Part shown: positions 52,401-64,000 of the stretch, piece after piece
Layout of the letters: each line of letters begins with the position of its first letter
Numbering within the stretch: the stretch's first letter is position 1
NCBI RefSeq assembly: GCF_000189635.1
Contig: NW_002476359.1
Coordinates: forward strand, 148,501-212,500
Direction of reading: 5' to 3'
Origin: Tetrahymena thermophila SB210
Lineage: Eukaryota > Ciliophora > Oligohymenophorea > Hymenostomatida > Tetrahymenidae
DNA length: 64,000 bases
Program-made: the position numbers and the translations under genes
Notes under the pieces: model-generated
Database searches by the model: none
Told to the model about the DNA's origin: nothing
The model's input: only the letters and a program-made list of their open reading frames with translations

Positions 52401-55400
52401 CATTAAAATATGAATAAGAACAGTAAATTTCAAGAGAAAAAGCTGCACTTTTAGAAGGAAAAGAATTACAAGCAAAGAAAAAAGTAAATAAATTTTAGTT
52501 CAAAATAAAAATGATTAAAATTGACATTCATTTTATTTAAGACTTTTAGTGATAAAGAAAAAAGTGAAGTTTTTTCTAAATTTTTGATGGCTATGATATG
52601 GTCTTGTGGAGGTTTACTTTTAGAAGAAGAGAGAGACCAGTTTTCTTTAGTTTTACATAATTTAATTAAAATTTACATATAAAAAGAAAAAGATATTATA
52701 AAATCTACTTTACCTAATGAAAAAGAAAACCTCTTCGATTAAAGATTTTTCTCATAAAAAATGAATTGGAATTTATGGAAAGTAGGTGGCTAATACAAAA
52801 TACCACCAGAGATTTAATTTTATGAAATTTTTATTCCAACCACTGATTCAATTAGATACACATATTTGCTAAAGTCACTCCTTTTGCATAATACTTCTAC
52901 TCTCTTCCTTGGTAAAACAGGAACAGGAAAAACAGCAATTCATAAAAGGCTTCTTTTAAATGATTTGGATCCTGATTCTTTTATTACTACAATAACAGCA
53001 TTTAGTGCGAATATTCCTGTTAATCAAGTAAGGCTTTACCTAAATTTTAATTATTCAAATTAAAGTTAAGGCATTTATTCATTTTTTTAAAATAAGGTTT
53101 AAGATGTTTTAGAGAGTAAGCTTGAAAAGCAAAAAAGAAAAAAAGGAGTATATGGTCCTTTGATAGGAAGGATTAACATAATCTTTGTTGATGATATAAA
53201 CATGCCTAATAAAGAATACTATGGCGCTCAGCCGCCGTTAGAATTAATTAGATAATACTTTACCTATGGAGGTTGGTATGATAGGAAAGCATTAGAATTT
53301 AATTAAATTGTAAAAATTTTTCAAAAATAATTAAATTTTTTTATTGGCTTATTAATAACTATATTTTGATTTTAAATAAAAGGTTGATATCTAAATAACT
53401 GCAGCCATGGGAATGGGTAGAGCTAGTATATCTGACAGATTACTTAGACATTTCCATTTAATATATTTAAATCCTACTGACTCAAATACTTTGTTTTTTA
53501 TGACTTAAAAAATTTTGGAATGGGGTTTCAGGGAACATATAGATAAAATTAAGTTTATGACATAAAATTTATCCAATCTATGCTTATAAGTACATAAACA
53601 AATTGAAAAAACTTTTTTACCACTCCCTTCAAAATCACATTATTTATTCAATTTTCGTGATCTCATGAATGTTTTATAAGGAGTTCTTGAAGTTCCTGGA
53701 AGCAAATATGAAGCAACAGGAGATTATCAAGGATAAATTCTTCGTTTATGGCTATTTGAGACTAATTGTGTGTATAAAGACAGACTTATAGAAAAAAAGG
53801 ACATTTTTAAATATGACTCAATTATTAAAGAAAATCTTGAAATATATTTTAAAACATCTGTTGATAAAATTATGTTTGATTTCAAAGGTGAACCAATTAA
53901 AGATTTGTTGTTTGGTAATTTTAAGCCTGATAACGTTTATTAAGAATTAAATATGGATTAAAATACAATAAGAAAACTCATTTAAGATCACATAGATAGC
54001 TATAATAGAATTAATAATTAGAAAATTAACATAGTAGTTTTTCATGATGCTATTCAACTTTTATCAAAAATCAATAGAATAATAAATTAAACATTTTCTC
54101 ATGCCTTACTGATTGGCCTAGGAGGTTCAGGCGCCCATACTTTAACAAGGTAAATATTTTTAAAAAAATATATAATTGTAAATTTAAATGTTGATGATTT
54201 TAAATAGACTTGCTACATTCATATCTGGATACACTATTTAAGAAATAGAAGGAGAAAAAAGTCTATCTATTGATGACTGGAAAGATTAAATGAGATAGCT
54301 ACTTAAAAATATTGTGATGAAAGAATAAAGATCTGTGTTGCTGTTGTCTGACAGTTAATTTGATTCAGAGTTATATTTTGAAGACATCAACAATCTTCTT
54401 AACCTTGGTGAAATTCCTAACTTATTCTAAGGTGAAGAAAGGGTAATTTTATAACAAAAAAAATATTTGCTTAGCAGTTTATTTACATTTAAAAAGGAAA
54501 ATATGATATCAGATCTCAAGGATCATTTATAGAAATATAAAATAAATTTGAATAGTATGCAGCTGTGGGAACATTTTGTAGGAAAATGCAGATTAAATTT
54601 ACACATCACACTTTGTATGAGTCCTGTTGGCGATAAACTTAGAAATAGGATTAGAAATTTCCCTTCTCTTGTAAATTGTAGTTCAATTATTTGGGTGCAA
54701 CCATGGTCTGAATCATCTTTGAAAGATGTTGCAAATTAATATCTTAATACAAATAAAGAAGTTCTATAGCTTGATGAGGCTAAAGCACAAAGTGTTTCAA
54801 ATTTATTCCTTTACTTTCATAAATCTGTAGAATAAATAGCTATTGAGTATCACTAAACTACAAATTAACACTACTATGTTACTCCTAGCAGTTATCTAAA
54901 ATTACTAAACAACTTTAGTGATATATATTAAAAATAGTTGCTTTCTCTGTAATTATTTTATCATCAATATTTATTTTTTTTAATTTTTTTAATTTTCATA
55001 GGTTAAGGAAAAAAGATATGTATGAAAATGGTGTTAAGAAATTAGATTTATGCACAGAAGTTGTCGAACAGATGAAAAAAGAACTTTAAGATTTATAGCC
55101 TATTTTAGTTATTAAAACAAAAGAAACTGAAAATATTATGGTAGAAGTAGAAGAAGAGAATGTCTAAGCAGAATTATAAAGAGAAATTGTTTAAAAGGAT
55201 GAAATTTAAACTAAAGAAAAGGCTGATATTGCATAAGCAATTTAAGAATAGTGCAAAGAAAAACTTTCACTTGCTGAGCCTTAGCTTAAAGAAGCTCTTA
55301 CCGCTTTAAAAACATTAAAAAAGGAAGATTTTATAGAAATGAAAAGTTTCTAAAAACCACCTGCCTTAATTAAAATTACTATGGATGCAGTTTGTATCTT

Positions 55401-58400
55401 GCTTGGTGTTAAAGGTAAATAAATTATTTCTCAACTTATTTTTATTGAGAAACTGTATAAAAATATAATTTATTAGGAAAAAAAGGATAAGACAAGCAAA
55501 GTATTGACTACTGGGAGGAATCTAAAAAACTCTTAAGCGAGCCTATTTTATTTATTAGAAAATTGGAGAAATATGAAAAAGATAACATTCCTGATTTAGT
55601 CATTTAGAAAATGAAATAATTCTTAAGTGAAAATTCAAATTTCAAACCTCAAATTATTGCTAAAGCATCTAAAGCTGCTGAAGGTGAATTGATAATTTTA
55701 ATGCATTTAGTTTTTATCTCATTGATATTAAAATTAAATAGGTTTATGTAAATGGGCTAACTCTATCTACGAATATCATTTTGTTTTTAAATCAATTCTG
55801 CCTTTAAGAGAAGATTTAGATAGGGCTAATTAAGCCTTAGAAAGTGCTTAAAAGCTGCTTGAAAAAAAGAGATAGCTACTTCAGTAAGTAGAAGAAAAAT
55901 GCTTTGAATTAAGGATTAAATTAGATAGTGTAGTCAAAGAAAAATAAAGATTAATTGATTCAATTAAAGAGTGCTAAGTCAAACTTGACAGAGCACTTGA
56001 TTTAACTCAAGGACTCTCAGTAGAAAAAATAAGATGGAGTGAGAGTTCTAAAAAGCTAAAACTTGATATAGATAACTTCTTGGGAGATATGCTTATTGCT
56101 GTGGGTGCAGTTTCTTATTTTGGACCTCTCTCTGGTGAGTTTAGAAAGAGAATTGTAAGTGAAAAGTGGAAGCCAAAAATATTAGAATAAAACATTGTCT
56201 GCTCTTCAATATTTTCTCTTTTAAAGTGTTTAGGAGATCCTTTATAAGCATAGGAATGGGTTATACATGGTTTACCTTTTGACGAAACCTCATAAGAAAA
56301 TATTATCATCATGAATAATTCAAGAAAGTAATAAGATTTAATTTATTTATTAATTGTTATTGGAAAAATATTTTTAATATTGAAATTAGCTATCCTCTAT
56401 TTTTAGATCCTCAAAAGCAGGCAATCAGATTTTTGAGAAAGTATGAGTCTAGAAAGGATGAGAAAAATCTCTCTGTTTGCAAGCCTAAAAAGTAGATATA
56501 AAAGGCTATTGAAATGGTAAACAATTTTTTTTTTTAAATTATTATTAACAATTTTATTAAAATTTAGGCTATTAGGATGGGATAAGTCTTAATAATAGAT
56601 GGCGTTGATGACTAAATTGAACCAATATTAAAACAAATTCTTGATAAAAATATTATTGTTTCAGGAGGATAAAAGCAATTTTAAATTGGTTAAGTTTTCA
56701 TAGATTATAATGAAAATTTCAGATTTTGCTTAGTTAATTATTAATAGAATCCTCATTACACTCCAGACCTACTATCAAAGGTTTGTCTTCTTAATTTCAA
56801 GATTACACCTGATGCTATGAAAGATCAAATGATTTCAATTTTAATGAAAGAAGAAGAACCTGCTTTGGAAGAGGAAAAAATCAGATTGATGCAGGAAAAT
56901 AAAGAAAATTAAGAAAATTTAGCAAATATCGAAAAAGAAATTTTGAGATTATTAAATACAACTGATGGCAATAAGATGCTTGATGATGAACAGTTGATTA
57001 TATCATTAAAGTAATCGAAACAATTTGCAGAAGATGTTCAATAAAGAATTAAAGAATCAAGGTTTACTGAGGAAAAAATTAGAAATGCGAGATTCAATTT
57101 TGAGTAAACAGCAGAACTTGCTAGTAATATATTTTTCACTATCCAAAAACTCCATAAATTAAATCCAATGTATCAATTTTCTCTAGAATTCTTCATTAAG
57201 GTATTTATTTATTTATCAATCTATCACTCTTACTTTATTAGTATAAAATATAAAATAAAACATATTTATTTATTTATAAAAAGGTATTTAAAAAATCAAT
57301 TAAAAAAGCCGAGAAACCCTAAATAAAAAATCCAAAAAATAAAACAAATTGCCTTAATGATAGTTTGAAAAAGTAAGTTTACTATGATATGAATAGATCT
57401 ATCTTTGTAAAGCATAAGCTTCTCTTTTCATTTTTATTAACTCTAACAGTCATTGAAACTAATGTATTTTGTTGTTCATGTTAATACAAATAAAATATTT
57501 TATATTTTTATTATCAAATAGGAAGCACTTAATATTAATGATTATCATTACTTCTTAAGTGGAATAGTAGAGGAAAAATTATAAAACATTGATAACCCAG
57601 AACCTTCAAAAATATCAGAAAAATAATGGAATAGTATTTTGGAACTTTCGACTTTAGACTCATTTAAAAATATTGCATAGTTTATATGTAGAAAACCAGA
57701 TTCTTGGATCAAGTTTATATAAGCTCCTGATTTAAATATGCCTGAACCTTTTTCTAAAGTACCGAATTTCGCTAAGCTCGTTTTAGTTAAATCACTACGT
57801 CCAGATTTTTTTGCAGAATTCCTTAAAGAGTTTATCAAAACTGAAATGGGTTCTTATTTCATAGAAAATGTATAAATCAGTATATAAGATACTCATTAAG
57901 AGTCTATTCCAGAGCAACCTATTTTATTTGTCCTTTCTCCAGGTGATAATCCATAGGAAGAGCTTAAAAAATTTGCTTAGGATTGTGGAAAATACTTAAC
58001 GTTTATTTCTCTTGGTAAATATTGTTTTTAATTTTTTTATCATTTATTTAAAATTATTTAATTCATTAATTGATTTTTTATTATATTTTGAATAAAAATA
58101 ACTTTGCTTTAATTTTATAGGTAAAGGTTAAGGATAGATAGCAGAAGAGAGTATTTAAGATTGCATATAAGCTGGAAGCTGGTGTATTTTATAGAATTGC
58201 CATCTTGCAATTAGTTGGCTTCCTCGATTAGAAGAGATCGTTGAAGATATTTCTTTAAACTTAAAGAAAGACTATTAAAAGTTTAATCCCGATTTTAGAC
58301 TGTGGTTAACTTCTATGCCTACTGAAAAATTTCCTTCTTATTTAGTTTAGGACTCTATTAAAATTACTAAAGATCCTCCAAGAGGTATAAAAGCAAATAT

Positions 58401-60220
58401 TTAACAGCTTTATGAAAATTAAACTGGAACAAAAGATGATAGAAAATATTATGAATCAGTAGAAAAACCTGAATGGAGAGTAATTTTCTTGAGTTTATCA
58501 TTCTTCCATGCAATTGTTAGGGAAAGAAGAAGATATGGTCCTGTAGGATGGAATGTCAATTATGATTTTAATGAGTCTGATTTTAAGATCTCAGTTCGTT
58601 AATTAAAAATAATGATCGAAACATACCCTATGATTCCATTTAATGCTTTGAGTTATTTAATTGCTGAATGCTATTATGGTGGAAAAGTAAAATTAAAATG
58701 TTAGAAGTAAAAAATTAAATTTTTATTTAAAATAGGTCACAGATGATTGGGATAGAAGATTAATTAAATCTTTACTTAATTCGTTTATAAATGAGGAAAT
58801 GATCTATGGTAACTATAATTTTTCAGAAGTTAAAGAGTATACTATCCCTGAAGAAGAGTAGATAAAAAATCTAGATGATACTATAAATTTCATAAATCAA
58901 ATGCCAGATTTATACTAACCTGAACTATATGGACTCAATTCGAATGCAGCTATTACTTCAGCTACTCTAGAAACTAATAGAATTATATAAGATACTATTT
59001 TAGCTAGGGGTTCTGGGATAGGATAAAAAAAGAAGGAGAGCAATAATGAAAGTTAAGGACAAAATGAGTCAAAACTATTACAAGAACGTGCAAATACCAT
59101 TTTGCAGTAAACACCTGAAGAATTTGATATAGATATAGCAAGATAGAGATTCTAAATAAATTACTACGAAAGCATGGTAAGCATTTGAATAATATGTTTC
59201 ATGATAATATTTCTATATATTTATTAAAATAGAACACTGTCTTAATTCAAGAGCTGCTCAGATATAATACTCTACTTGGTATAATCAAAAAATCTCTTAA
59301 AGATTTAATTAAGGCTAGTGATGGTATTATTGTTATGACTTCTCAAATAGATTCATTTGCAGAGTCTATAAATAACAATAAAATACCTGATATGTGGAAA
59401 AGTAAAAGCTATCCTTCATTGAAACCATTGCTATCTTACCACAAAGATCTTTGCAAAAGAATAGAAATGTTTAAAAATTGGCTTAAAGATGGAATTCCAA
59501 AGGTCTTTTGGCTATCTGGATTTTATTTTACATAAAGTTTCTTCACAGGAGTTAAATAAAATTATGCAAGAAAAAATAAAATTCCAATAGATGAAATAGA
59601 TTTTAAATTTGATTTTATTGATCCTAGAGATTTAAATAAAAAGTAAATGAAGGATGTTGGTTGCTTAACTAATGGCTTGTTCTTAGAAGGTATGATTTTT
59701 TTTAATTATAATTCGATTTTTTTAATATTTATTTTAAAGGAGGTAGATGGAATTTCACTAGCTAATGTATAGATGAAGCAGAACCAAAATAACTATTTAG
59801 TGACATGCCAATAGTAAATTTTAATAATACAAAACAATCAATTTACATTTAAATTAAAAAAAGGTTCATTTTATTCCACATCAATTAACTGAATATGAAA
59901 TCAATTAAAAGCAAAACTAAACTTAGTCAAATAACAAAAGTAGCTTCTATGAGTACATATAACAATTTTTATATATAAAAAGTTATTTACCTTTAATAAA
60001 TTTTTAATAGGTGTCCTCTTTACAAAACAAGCGAAAGAAAGGGCCAATTATCAACAACAGGTCATTCAACTAATTTCGTAAAAATTCATTAGATTTTAAT
60101 TATTTATATTTACTTTTTTCAATATAAAATTAGATATTATCAATTTTACTACCTACAAATAAGAACTAAGATCATTGGATTAAAAGAGGTCTTGCCCTTC
60201 TAACTTAGCTAGACGATTGA
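43412..60220 (+). CDS. Axonemal-type dynein heavy chain, complete
   Basis: A 16.8-kb multi-exon gene. Start MDNQQSIKTQ at 43412; the spliced C-terminus [24 protein letters not shown] and [16 protein letters not shown] ends at TGA 60218-60220, matching the family end. A Q/S-rich N-terminus is followed by a SKWFQNDGKFEWQPC..RYVIKWNNGK segment split by a 330-bp intron (45447-45776), the tail, then the motor. AAA1 has P-loop [13 protein letters not shown] (50416) and Walker [13 protein letters not shown]2 has GGALGGKSS (51397), AAA3 GKTGTGKTA (52910), AAA4 [10 protein letters not shown] (54121). The stalk coiled coils flanking the microtubule-binding domain span about 55010-57180. [11 protein letters not shown] after AAA1 is typical of single-headed inner-arm chains. 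It should drive ciliary bending as an ATP-dependent minus-end motor. I see no disrupting lesion, but not every one of the many small introns was checked. Confidence 0.93.
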
Positions 60221-60586
60221 AATCGAATTTTCAAAAAAAAAAAATAATTGTACATAATAAATCAATTTTAACTAAATTATTATTAAATATTCAGAATGTG
60301 AATACATGCATATATATTAATCTTATTCGTAACACGTTTTTTCTAAAGTGATTACTTTTAAAATTAATTAGTATCTTTCTATCTACATAAAATTAAATAT
60401 ATTAAACAAGAAAGCGCCCATTATTATTTAATGATTTTTAACTACAAAATATACTTTAACTTGAAATTATTTAAAAAATATTCTATTTCTTAAAAAGTAT
60501 TTTATTATTTATATGATTAGTACAATAAGTTATAAATAACAGTTTAAATATATCTATCATATTTTTATTTTATCGATTAATTATTT
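60221..60586. other. Convergent spacer between dynein and EMC5 genes
   Basis: AT-rich 3' flanks of both genes; nothing recognisable inside. Confidence 0.5.
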
Positions 60587-61137
60587 TCATTTGCCTAAAT
60601 CAAAATCTCCTAACTTCTATTGTAAGAACTACTTAAAAACAGCTCCTCTTGTAGACTTTACTGATTTAAAAGTAGGTCTAGAAAAGCTTGCATCATATCT
60701 ATTATAAAAAAACGAAAAGTAAATAAACTTTATTCTTAAAATATTTAGTGTGAATGCAAATATGTATTTTAAAAATAAATTGTAAAAATATATCAATAAT
60801 CATACCCAGTTTTAGAATCAAATTAGTAAATATCCTAAAATTTGCCATCTAAAAGAATTCCAAAGAATAAATTTAAGACTAATCCAAATACTATTTCAGC
60901 TAAAATCTATTTTTAAATAATAAAATCAACTGAATTCAATCTTAAGTAGAAAATATTTTTTATATTCAGTCTAAAAAATGAATATTATTTGGTCAAATTT
61001 ATATTTGAATTTACATCTAAAGGTATAGAAAATTCATCTGCTCTATCATTGAAAGTTAAATACTTTCTATATTTCATTAATGAGTATCCTGCATGAATCA
61101 AAAACAAGAATCCAATAACTTTGAAAAAATTAATCAT
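60587..61137 (-). CDS. EMC5: ER membrane protein complex subunit 5 (EMC5/MMGT1), 111 aa
   Basis: Three exons, 61137-61015, 60906-60806 and 60698-60587, sum to 336 nt in frame. Residues 1-25 (MINFFKVIGFLFLIHAGYSL) form TM1 and carry the family's HAGYS..YRKYL signature. After the first intron the join IPLD|ILAEIVFGLVLNLFFGILL restores the conserved LP-D-I junction and TM2, followed by the family's G-x-F segment (DGKFQDI) and a cytosolic tail RPTFKSVKSTRGAVFK matching the conserved C-terminal Arg-Gly-x-Val-Phe end. EMC5 is a core subunit of the EMC, which inserts tail-anchored and multi-pass proteins at the ER. The alternative acceptor at about 60928 breaks the frame and was rejected. The human protein is about 131 aa; this one is slightly short. 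Confidence 0.85.
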
Positions 61138-61442
61138 CTTAAAACTTAAATGACCTATAATTTATTTATTTATTTACTTGATTATTTTACAAATTATTAA
61201 AAATAAATAAGCTTAAATAATTTAAATATTTAGTAATTAATCTTAACAATATTATTTCTTCAAAGACTTTAATTTACTTTTTTATATATCTATTTTTAAT
61301 TAACTACCCATATATTTATAATCTTCTTTCACTTTCAAAAATTAAATCTAATTTATCGATGAAAGCATTTAAATTCTACTCAAAAAAGGGCATCATTCAA
61401 ATCATTCTTTTAAAATTATTTTATCATAATACAAAAATAAAA
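61138..61442. other. Spacer between EMC5 and 5S rRNA genes
   Basis: 5' flank of EMC5 and 3' flank of the 5S gene, AT-rich. The only recognisable element is the T run that ends the 5S transcript. Confidence 0.5.
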
Positions 61443-61443
61443 A
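61439..61443 (-). terminator. Pol III terminator of 5S rRNA
   Basis: T5 on the minus strand overlapping the mature 3' end, followed after one A by another T5. Confidence 0.75.
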
Positions 61444-61562
61444 GGTTGTCGACACTGGGACTTCCCAAGCGGTCCCCCACCTTAGTACTAACCCAGCCTT
61501 AAGGCGCTTAACTTCGGAGTTCGAATGGGATCCGGTGTTTTCACCTTAGTATGGCCGACAAC
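61443..61562 (-). rRNA. 5S ribosomal RNA
   Basis: 120 nt on the minus strand, beginning GTTGTCGGCCATACTAAGG and ending GTCGACAACCT, so the ends pair as helix I. The internal control region is visible: a box A-like GTTAAGCGCCTTAAGG stretch, then GGTTAGTACTAAGGTGGG. It is a full-length, apparently functional copy standing alone, in keeping with dispersed 5S genes in ciliates. Ends are set by helix I pairing and may be off by one or two bases. Confidence 0.97.
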
Positions 61563-62022
61563 AAAAACTATGAATAAATAAATAAATTATATGTATTAAT
61601 TAATGTATGCATGTATAAGAATTACAAAAACAAATTATTAGAATACATTTTAGTAATTTATTGAAAATAAAATTTTGAATTGCATTATCAAATATTTATT
61701 ATTTATTTAATATTGTAATATTATTCTTAAATCTTTATAAATCTTTGTCTGATAATAAATTTTTTATTTTGGAATATAATTAGAAAAAATATATACCAGT
61801 AAATAATAAAGCTTTTATCTAAACAGAATAGCAATATTAATTGAAAATTTGCAATAAAGGATTAAATAGTGAGAGAGAGAGTCAACCATTATAAGAATGA
61901 TATAATTTATAATCATAATTTTTTTATTTCTTCGCTTTCTGTCTTTTAATAGCTCAGTAATGTCTTTTAAAATTATGTAAATGAGGATTCTTAACTTGAT
62001 AGAAAAATAGAATAAGTATAAA
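61563..62022. other. Spacer between 5S rRNA and the secreted-protein gene
   Basis: AT-rich, divergent 5' flanks. A minus-strand 72-codon ORF here is low-complexity and mostly overlaps the upstream region of the next gene; not supported as a gene. Confidence 0.5.
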
Positions 62023-63258
62023 ATGGTTAGCATTTGTCTGATAATACTTTTCTTGCTAGCAACTAGCTTAAAATAGACTATATAAAATTTTTTTATTAAG
62101 CAAATTATTTATGAAAGTGTTGAAATTATGTTTATCCCTAAAATTACGTTGCACGCTTGCAATGGAAAAGACATTAATTATTTCATGACATTTATGTTTT
62201 GTGCGATGTGTTATAGTTTGATAGTTACTTCTCCTATCAATTGGATATTTTCTTCAATAATGATCTTAGAATTTTTCCTTCCAAAAATATTACCTTTGCA
62301 TGTAATTAAATAAAATGAAAGTAAAGAGCTAAAAATGAAAATTCTTAATGAGAATAAGATTTTACTCATATCTTAAATGCGAACTTTACAGATTTATTGC
62401 ACCTATAAAAATTCATTTGAATAAAAAATAAGCATATTCCCCTACTATGTAAGAAAGATTAAATACTTTGCAAACAAAGATTTACTGATACTAATTTGCG
62501 ATGATTAGAGATTTAAAATATCATTACTTTATTTAACTGTAAAACACTTAAAGATTTTAAAAATCTAAGATATAAATGATATTAATTACTAAAGTAGAAT
62601 AAAAGTCTTAAACGAAAACCATTTGGTTTACAGTTATTAAGATTCTATTTATAATTATAATCTCAGAAATAGCTAGAGCCAAAGATTATTTTAATGTTCC
62701 AAAATAATATTCTATAAAATTTATAATAATGATAATATAATTGTATTAAGCCAAAAGGGAAAACCTTATTCCCCAATAGATATACATTTCCTAGGGTCTA
62801 AATACTGTTTTTGTACAAGTTAATTTAAAGACAAGTTACTAAACCACCTAATAGTTGACAAACATAGTCTTTAAAATTTATTGATTTAACACTAAAAGAA
62901 AAATATGGCATTCAAACTATAATAGAATCCTGAAAATGATAAATTTCTGGTACTATGTTTTTAAAAAATAACCTAAATAATAAACCTTAATGATATAAAT
63001 GATATAATATCTTTAAAAAATGGAAAAAGTTGTTCTGTAATTAAAAATATAACAAATTAATTAATTATTTATAAGATGAGTAACTATTACTACTTCTATT
63101 CTGAAAAGTTAAATTTCCAGAAATATTATCATTTTTTTAACTTTGCATAAATTAAAAGTATAAAACATCCTAATAAAACAATTAATAGTTAAGTTTATGG
63201 AATCATAAAAGATTATAAAAGCTATAGATTTGTCAAACTACAACTTTATAATGTATGA
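62023..63258 (+). CDS. Putative secreted propeller-like protein, 411 aa
   Basis: One open frame in the ciliate code from ATG at 62023 (AAAATGG context) to TGA at 63256-63258. The N-terminus MVSICLIILFLLATSLKQ is a clear signal peptide; this decides the start over the internal ATG at 62128. There is no second obvious TM helix. The body repeats short hydrophobic strands that look like beta-propeller blades (DLLILICDDQRFKISLLYL; NENHLVYSYQDSIYNYNL; DKFLVLCFQKITQIINL). This style recurs in the N-terminal region of the giant protein at the left end of the window. No catalytic motif is seen. The 3' end is slightly uncertain: a GTATGA..TTTATAG intron (from 63253) would allow about 90 more codons. 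Function unknown. Confidence 0.7.
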
Positions 63259-64000
63259 AAACTCAATCAAATGCTATTATATAATAATCTATCTAATCTT
63301 TATTTACTTAAAAATAAAAACATTTATAGATAGCATAATTAATTAATTAATGGTAAAATTTTTAGCTATTAAAATGTAAATTATTAAATCAATTTTTATT
63401 TCTCAATATAGAATATTAAACTCAAAAAATAATTTAAAAAAAACTATTAATCAATTCACAAAGCAACAATTTTAAAATAAATGAAAATTCATTTAAGTAA
63501 AATCTATCAATCAATAATATTATGTTATTAATCGTTCATTTTACTTTTGATACAAATTTCTTTTTTAAATACACTGCATAACAAATTAAAGATAAAGATT
63601 TTGTAAATTTATGAAAATTATAAAAAGATATTATACTAAATTTTGCTATTGAAAATATTTAATTTTTAAATGTTGCAAGTAAATTTATAAACCAAAAACT
63701 TTAAAATTAATTAATGCAAATTTAACTAAATAAAATCTTTTAATGTGCAATATAATGTTGTCAATCGTTCAATTTTTAATTTAAACAAATTTCTATTTTT
63801 AAAAAATTAAAAGACAACATTATTATTTATAATAAAGATTTTGGTTATTTAATGGATATTATATAAATTTTTAATCATCGATATTACCTCTGAAAATATT
63901 TAATTCAAAAATCTAAATTTTTTTCCGCTAAATTTTTAGTAGATTAAACATTTTTATAATTTAATAACAAACAGTATTAGAAAAAACTTAGTTAAAATAG
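63259..64000. other. AT-rich flank with degenerate duplicated unit
   Basis: Beyond the preceding gene. It carries two diverged copies of a unit of about 200 bp and no firmly supported exon. Confidence 0.5.
63498..63930. repeat. Degenerate tandem duplication, unit about 200 bp
   Basis: Copy 1 (about 63498-63690) and copy 2 (about 63737-63930) share ordered blocks: TAAAATCT, ATAATGTT/ATTATGTT, TCAATCGTTCA/TTAATCGTTCA, ACAAATTTCT, ATAAAGATTTTG and GAAAATATTTAATT. Order and spacing are preserved while the sequence between has diverged. More copies may lie past the window end. Confidence 0.55.

Noticed and set aside
61815..62033. Minus-strand 72-codon ORF
   Set aside because: Low-complexity hydrophobic sequence overlapping the promoter and signal-peptide region of the plus-strand 411-aa gene.
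1..64000. CRISPR arrays, bacterial operons, ribosome binding sites, insertion sequences
   Set aside because: The window is ciliate nuclear DNA: introns, reassigned stops and eukaryotic genes. No regularly spaced repeats or transposase-like frames were seen.

Overview
The window looks like macronuclear DNA of a ciliate close to Tetrahymena. It is very AT-rich, and genuine proteins (ABCE1, dynein, an R-SNARE, EMC5) read through only when TAA and TAG are taken as Gln and TGA is the sole stop. Introns are short, AT-rich and GT..AG, and starts sit in A-rich context. The species cannot be fixed from sequence alone. A standard-code ORF scan fragments almost every gene here, so the models below were assembled by reading with the ciliate code and joining exons by frame and conserved motifs.

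Layout: <1-10884 (+) 3' part of a giant surface membrane protein (beta-propeller, beta-helix, Cys-rich, multi-pass membrane block, long Q/N-rich tail). 11384-12046 (+) longin R-SNARE. 12047-18712 gene-poor. 18713-20029 (-) intronless orphan of 438 aa. 20030-27299 gene-poor. 27300-29694 (+) two-TM ciliate family protein of 736 aa, followed at 30002-30365 by a decayed copy of its last exons. 31543-34256 (+) ABCE1/RLI1, six exons. 34726-35262 (+) EF-hand protein. 36120-38566 (-) RRM-like, RG-rich, polyQ/polyN protein. 39212-42238 (-) GTPBP1/2-type GTPase. 42856-42934 (-) tRNA-Leu(AAG). 43412-60220 (+) complete axonemal-type dynein heavy chain. 60587-61137 (-) EMC5. 61443-61562 (-) 5S rRNA. 62023-63258 (+) putative secreted propeller-like protein. 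A degenerate ~200-bp duplication lies near the right end.

The genes form no operon-like unit. Themes are translation and ribosome recycling (ABCE1, GTPBP1/2-like, tRNA, 5S), membrane traffic and membrane-protein insertion (R-SNARE, EMC5), ciliary motility (dynein) and ciliate-specific surface proteins. The most notable departures from family norms are an R-SNARE with Asn at the zero-layer position, a GTPBP1/2-like GTPase with altered G1 and G4 motifs, a polyQ tract written mostly in reassigned stop codons, a frameshifted duplicate of terminal exons, and the 438-aa orphan isolated between two gene deserts. I did not find a clear new multi-gene system.
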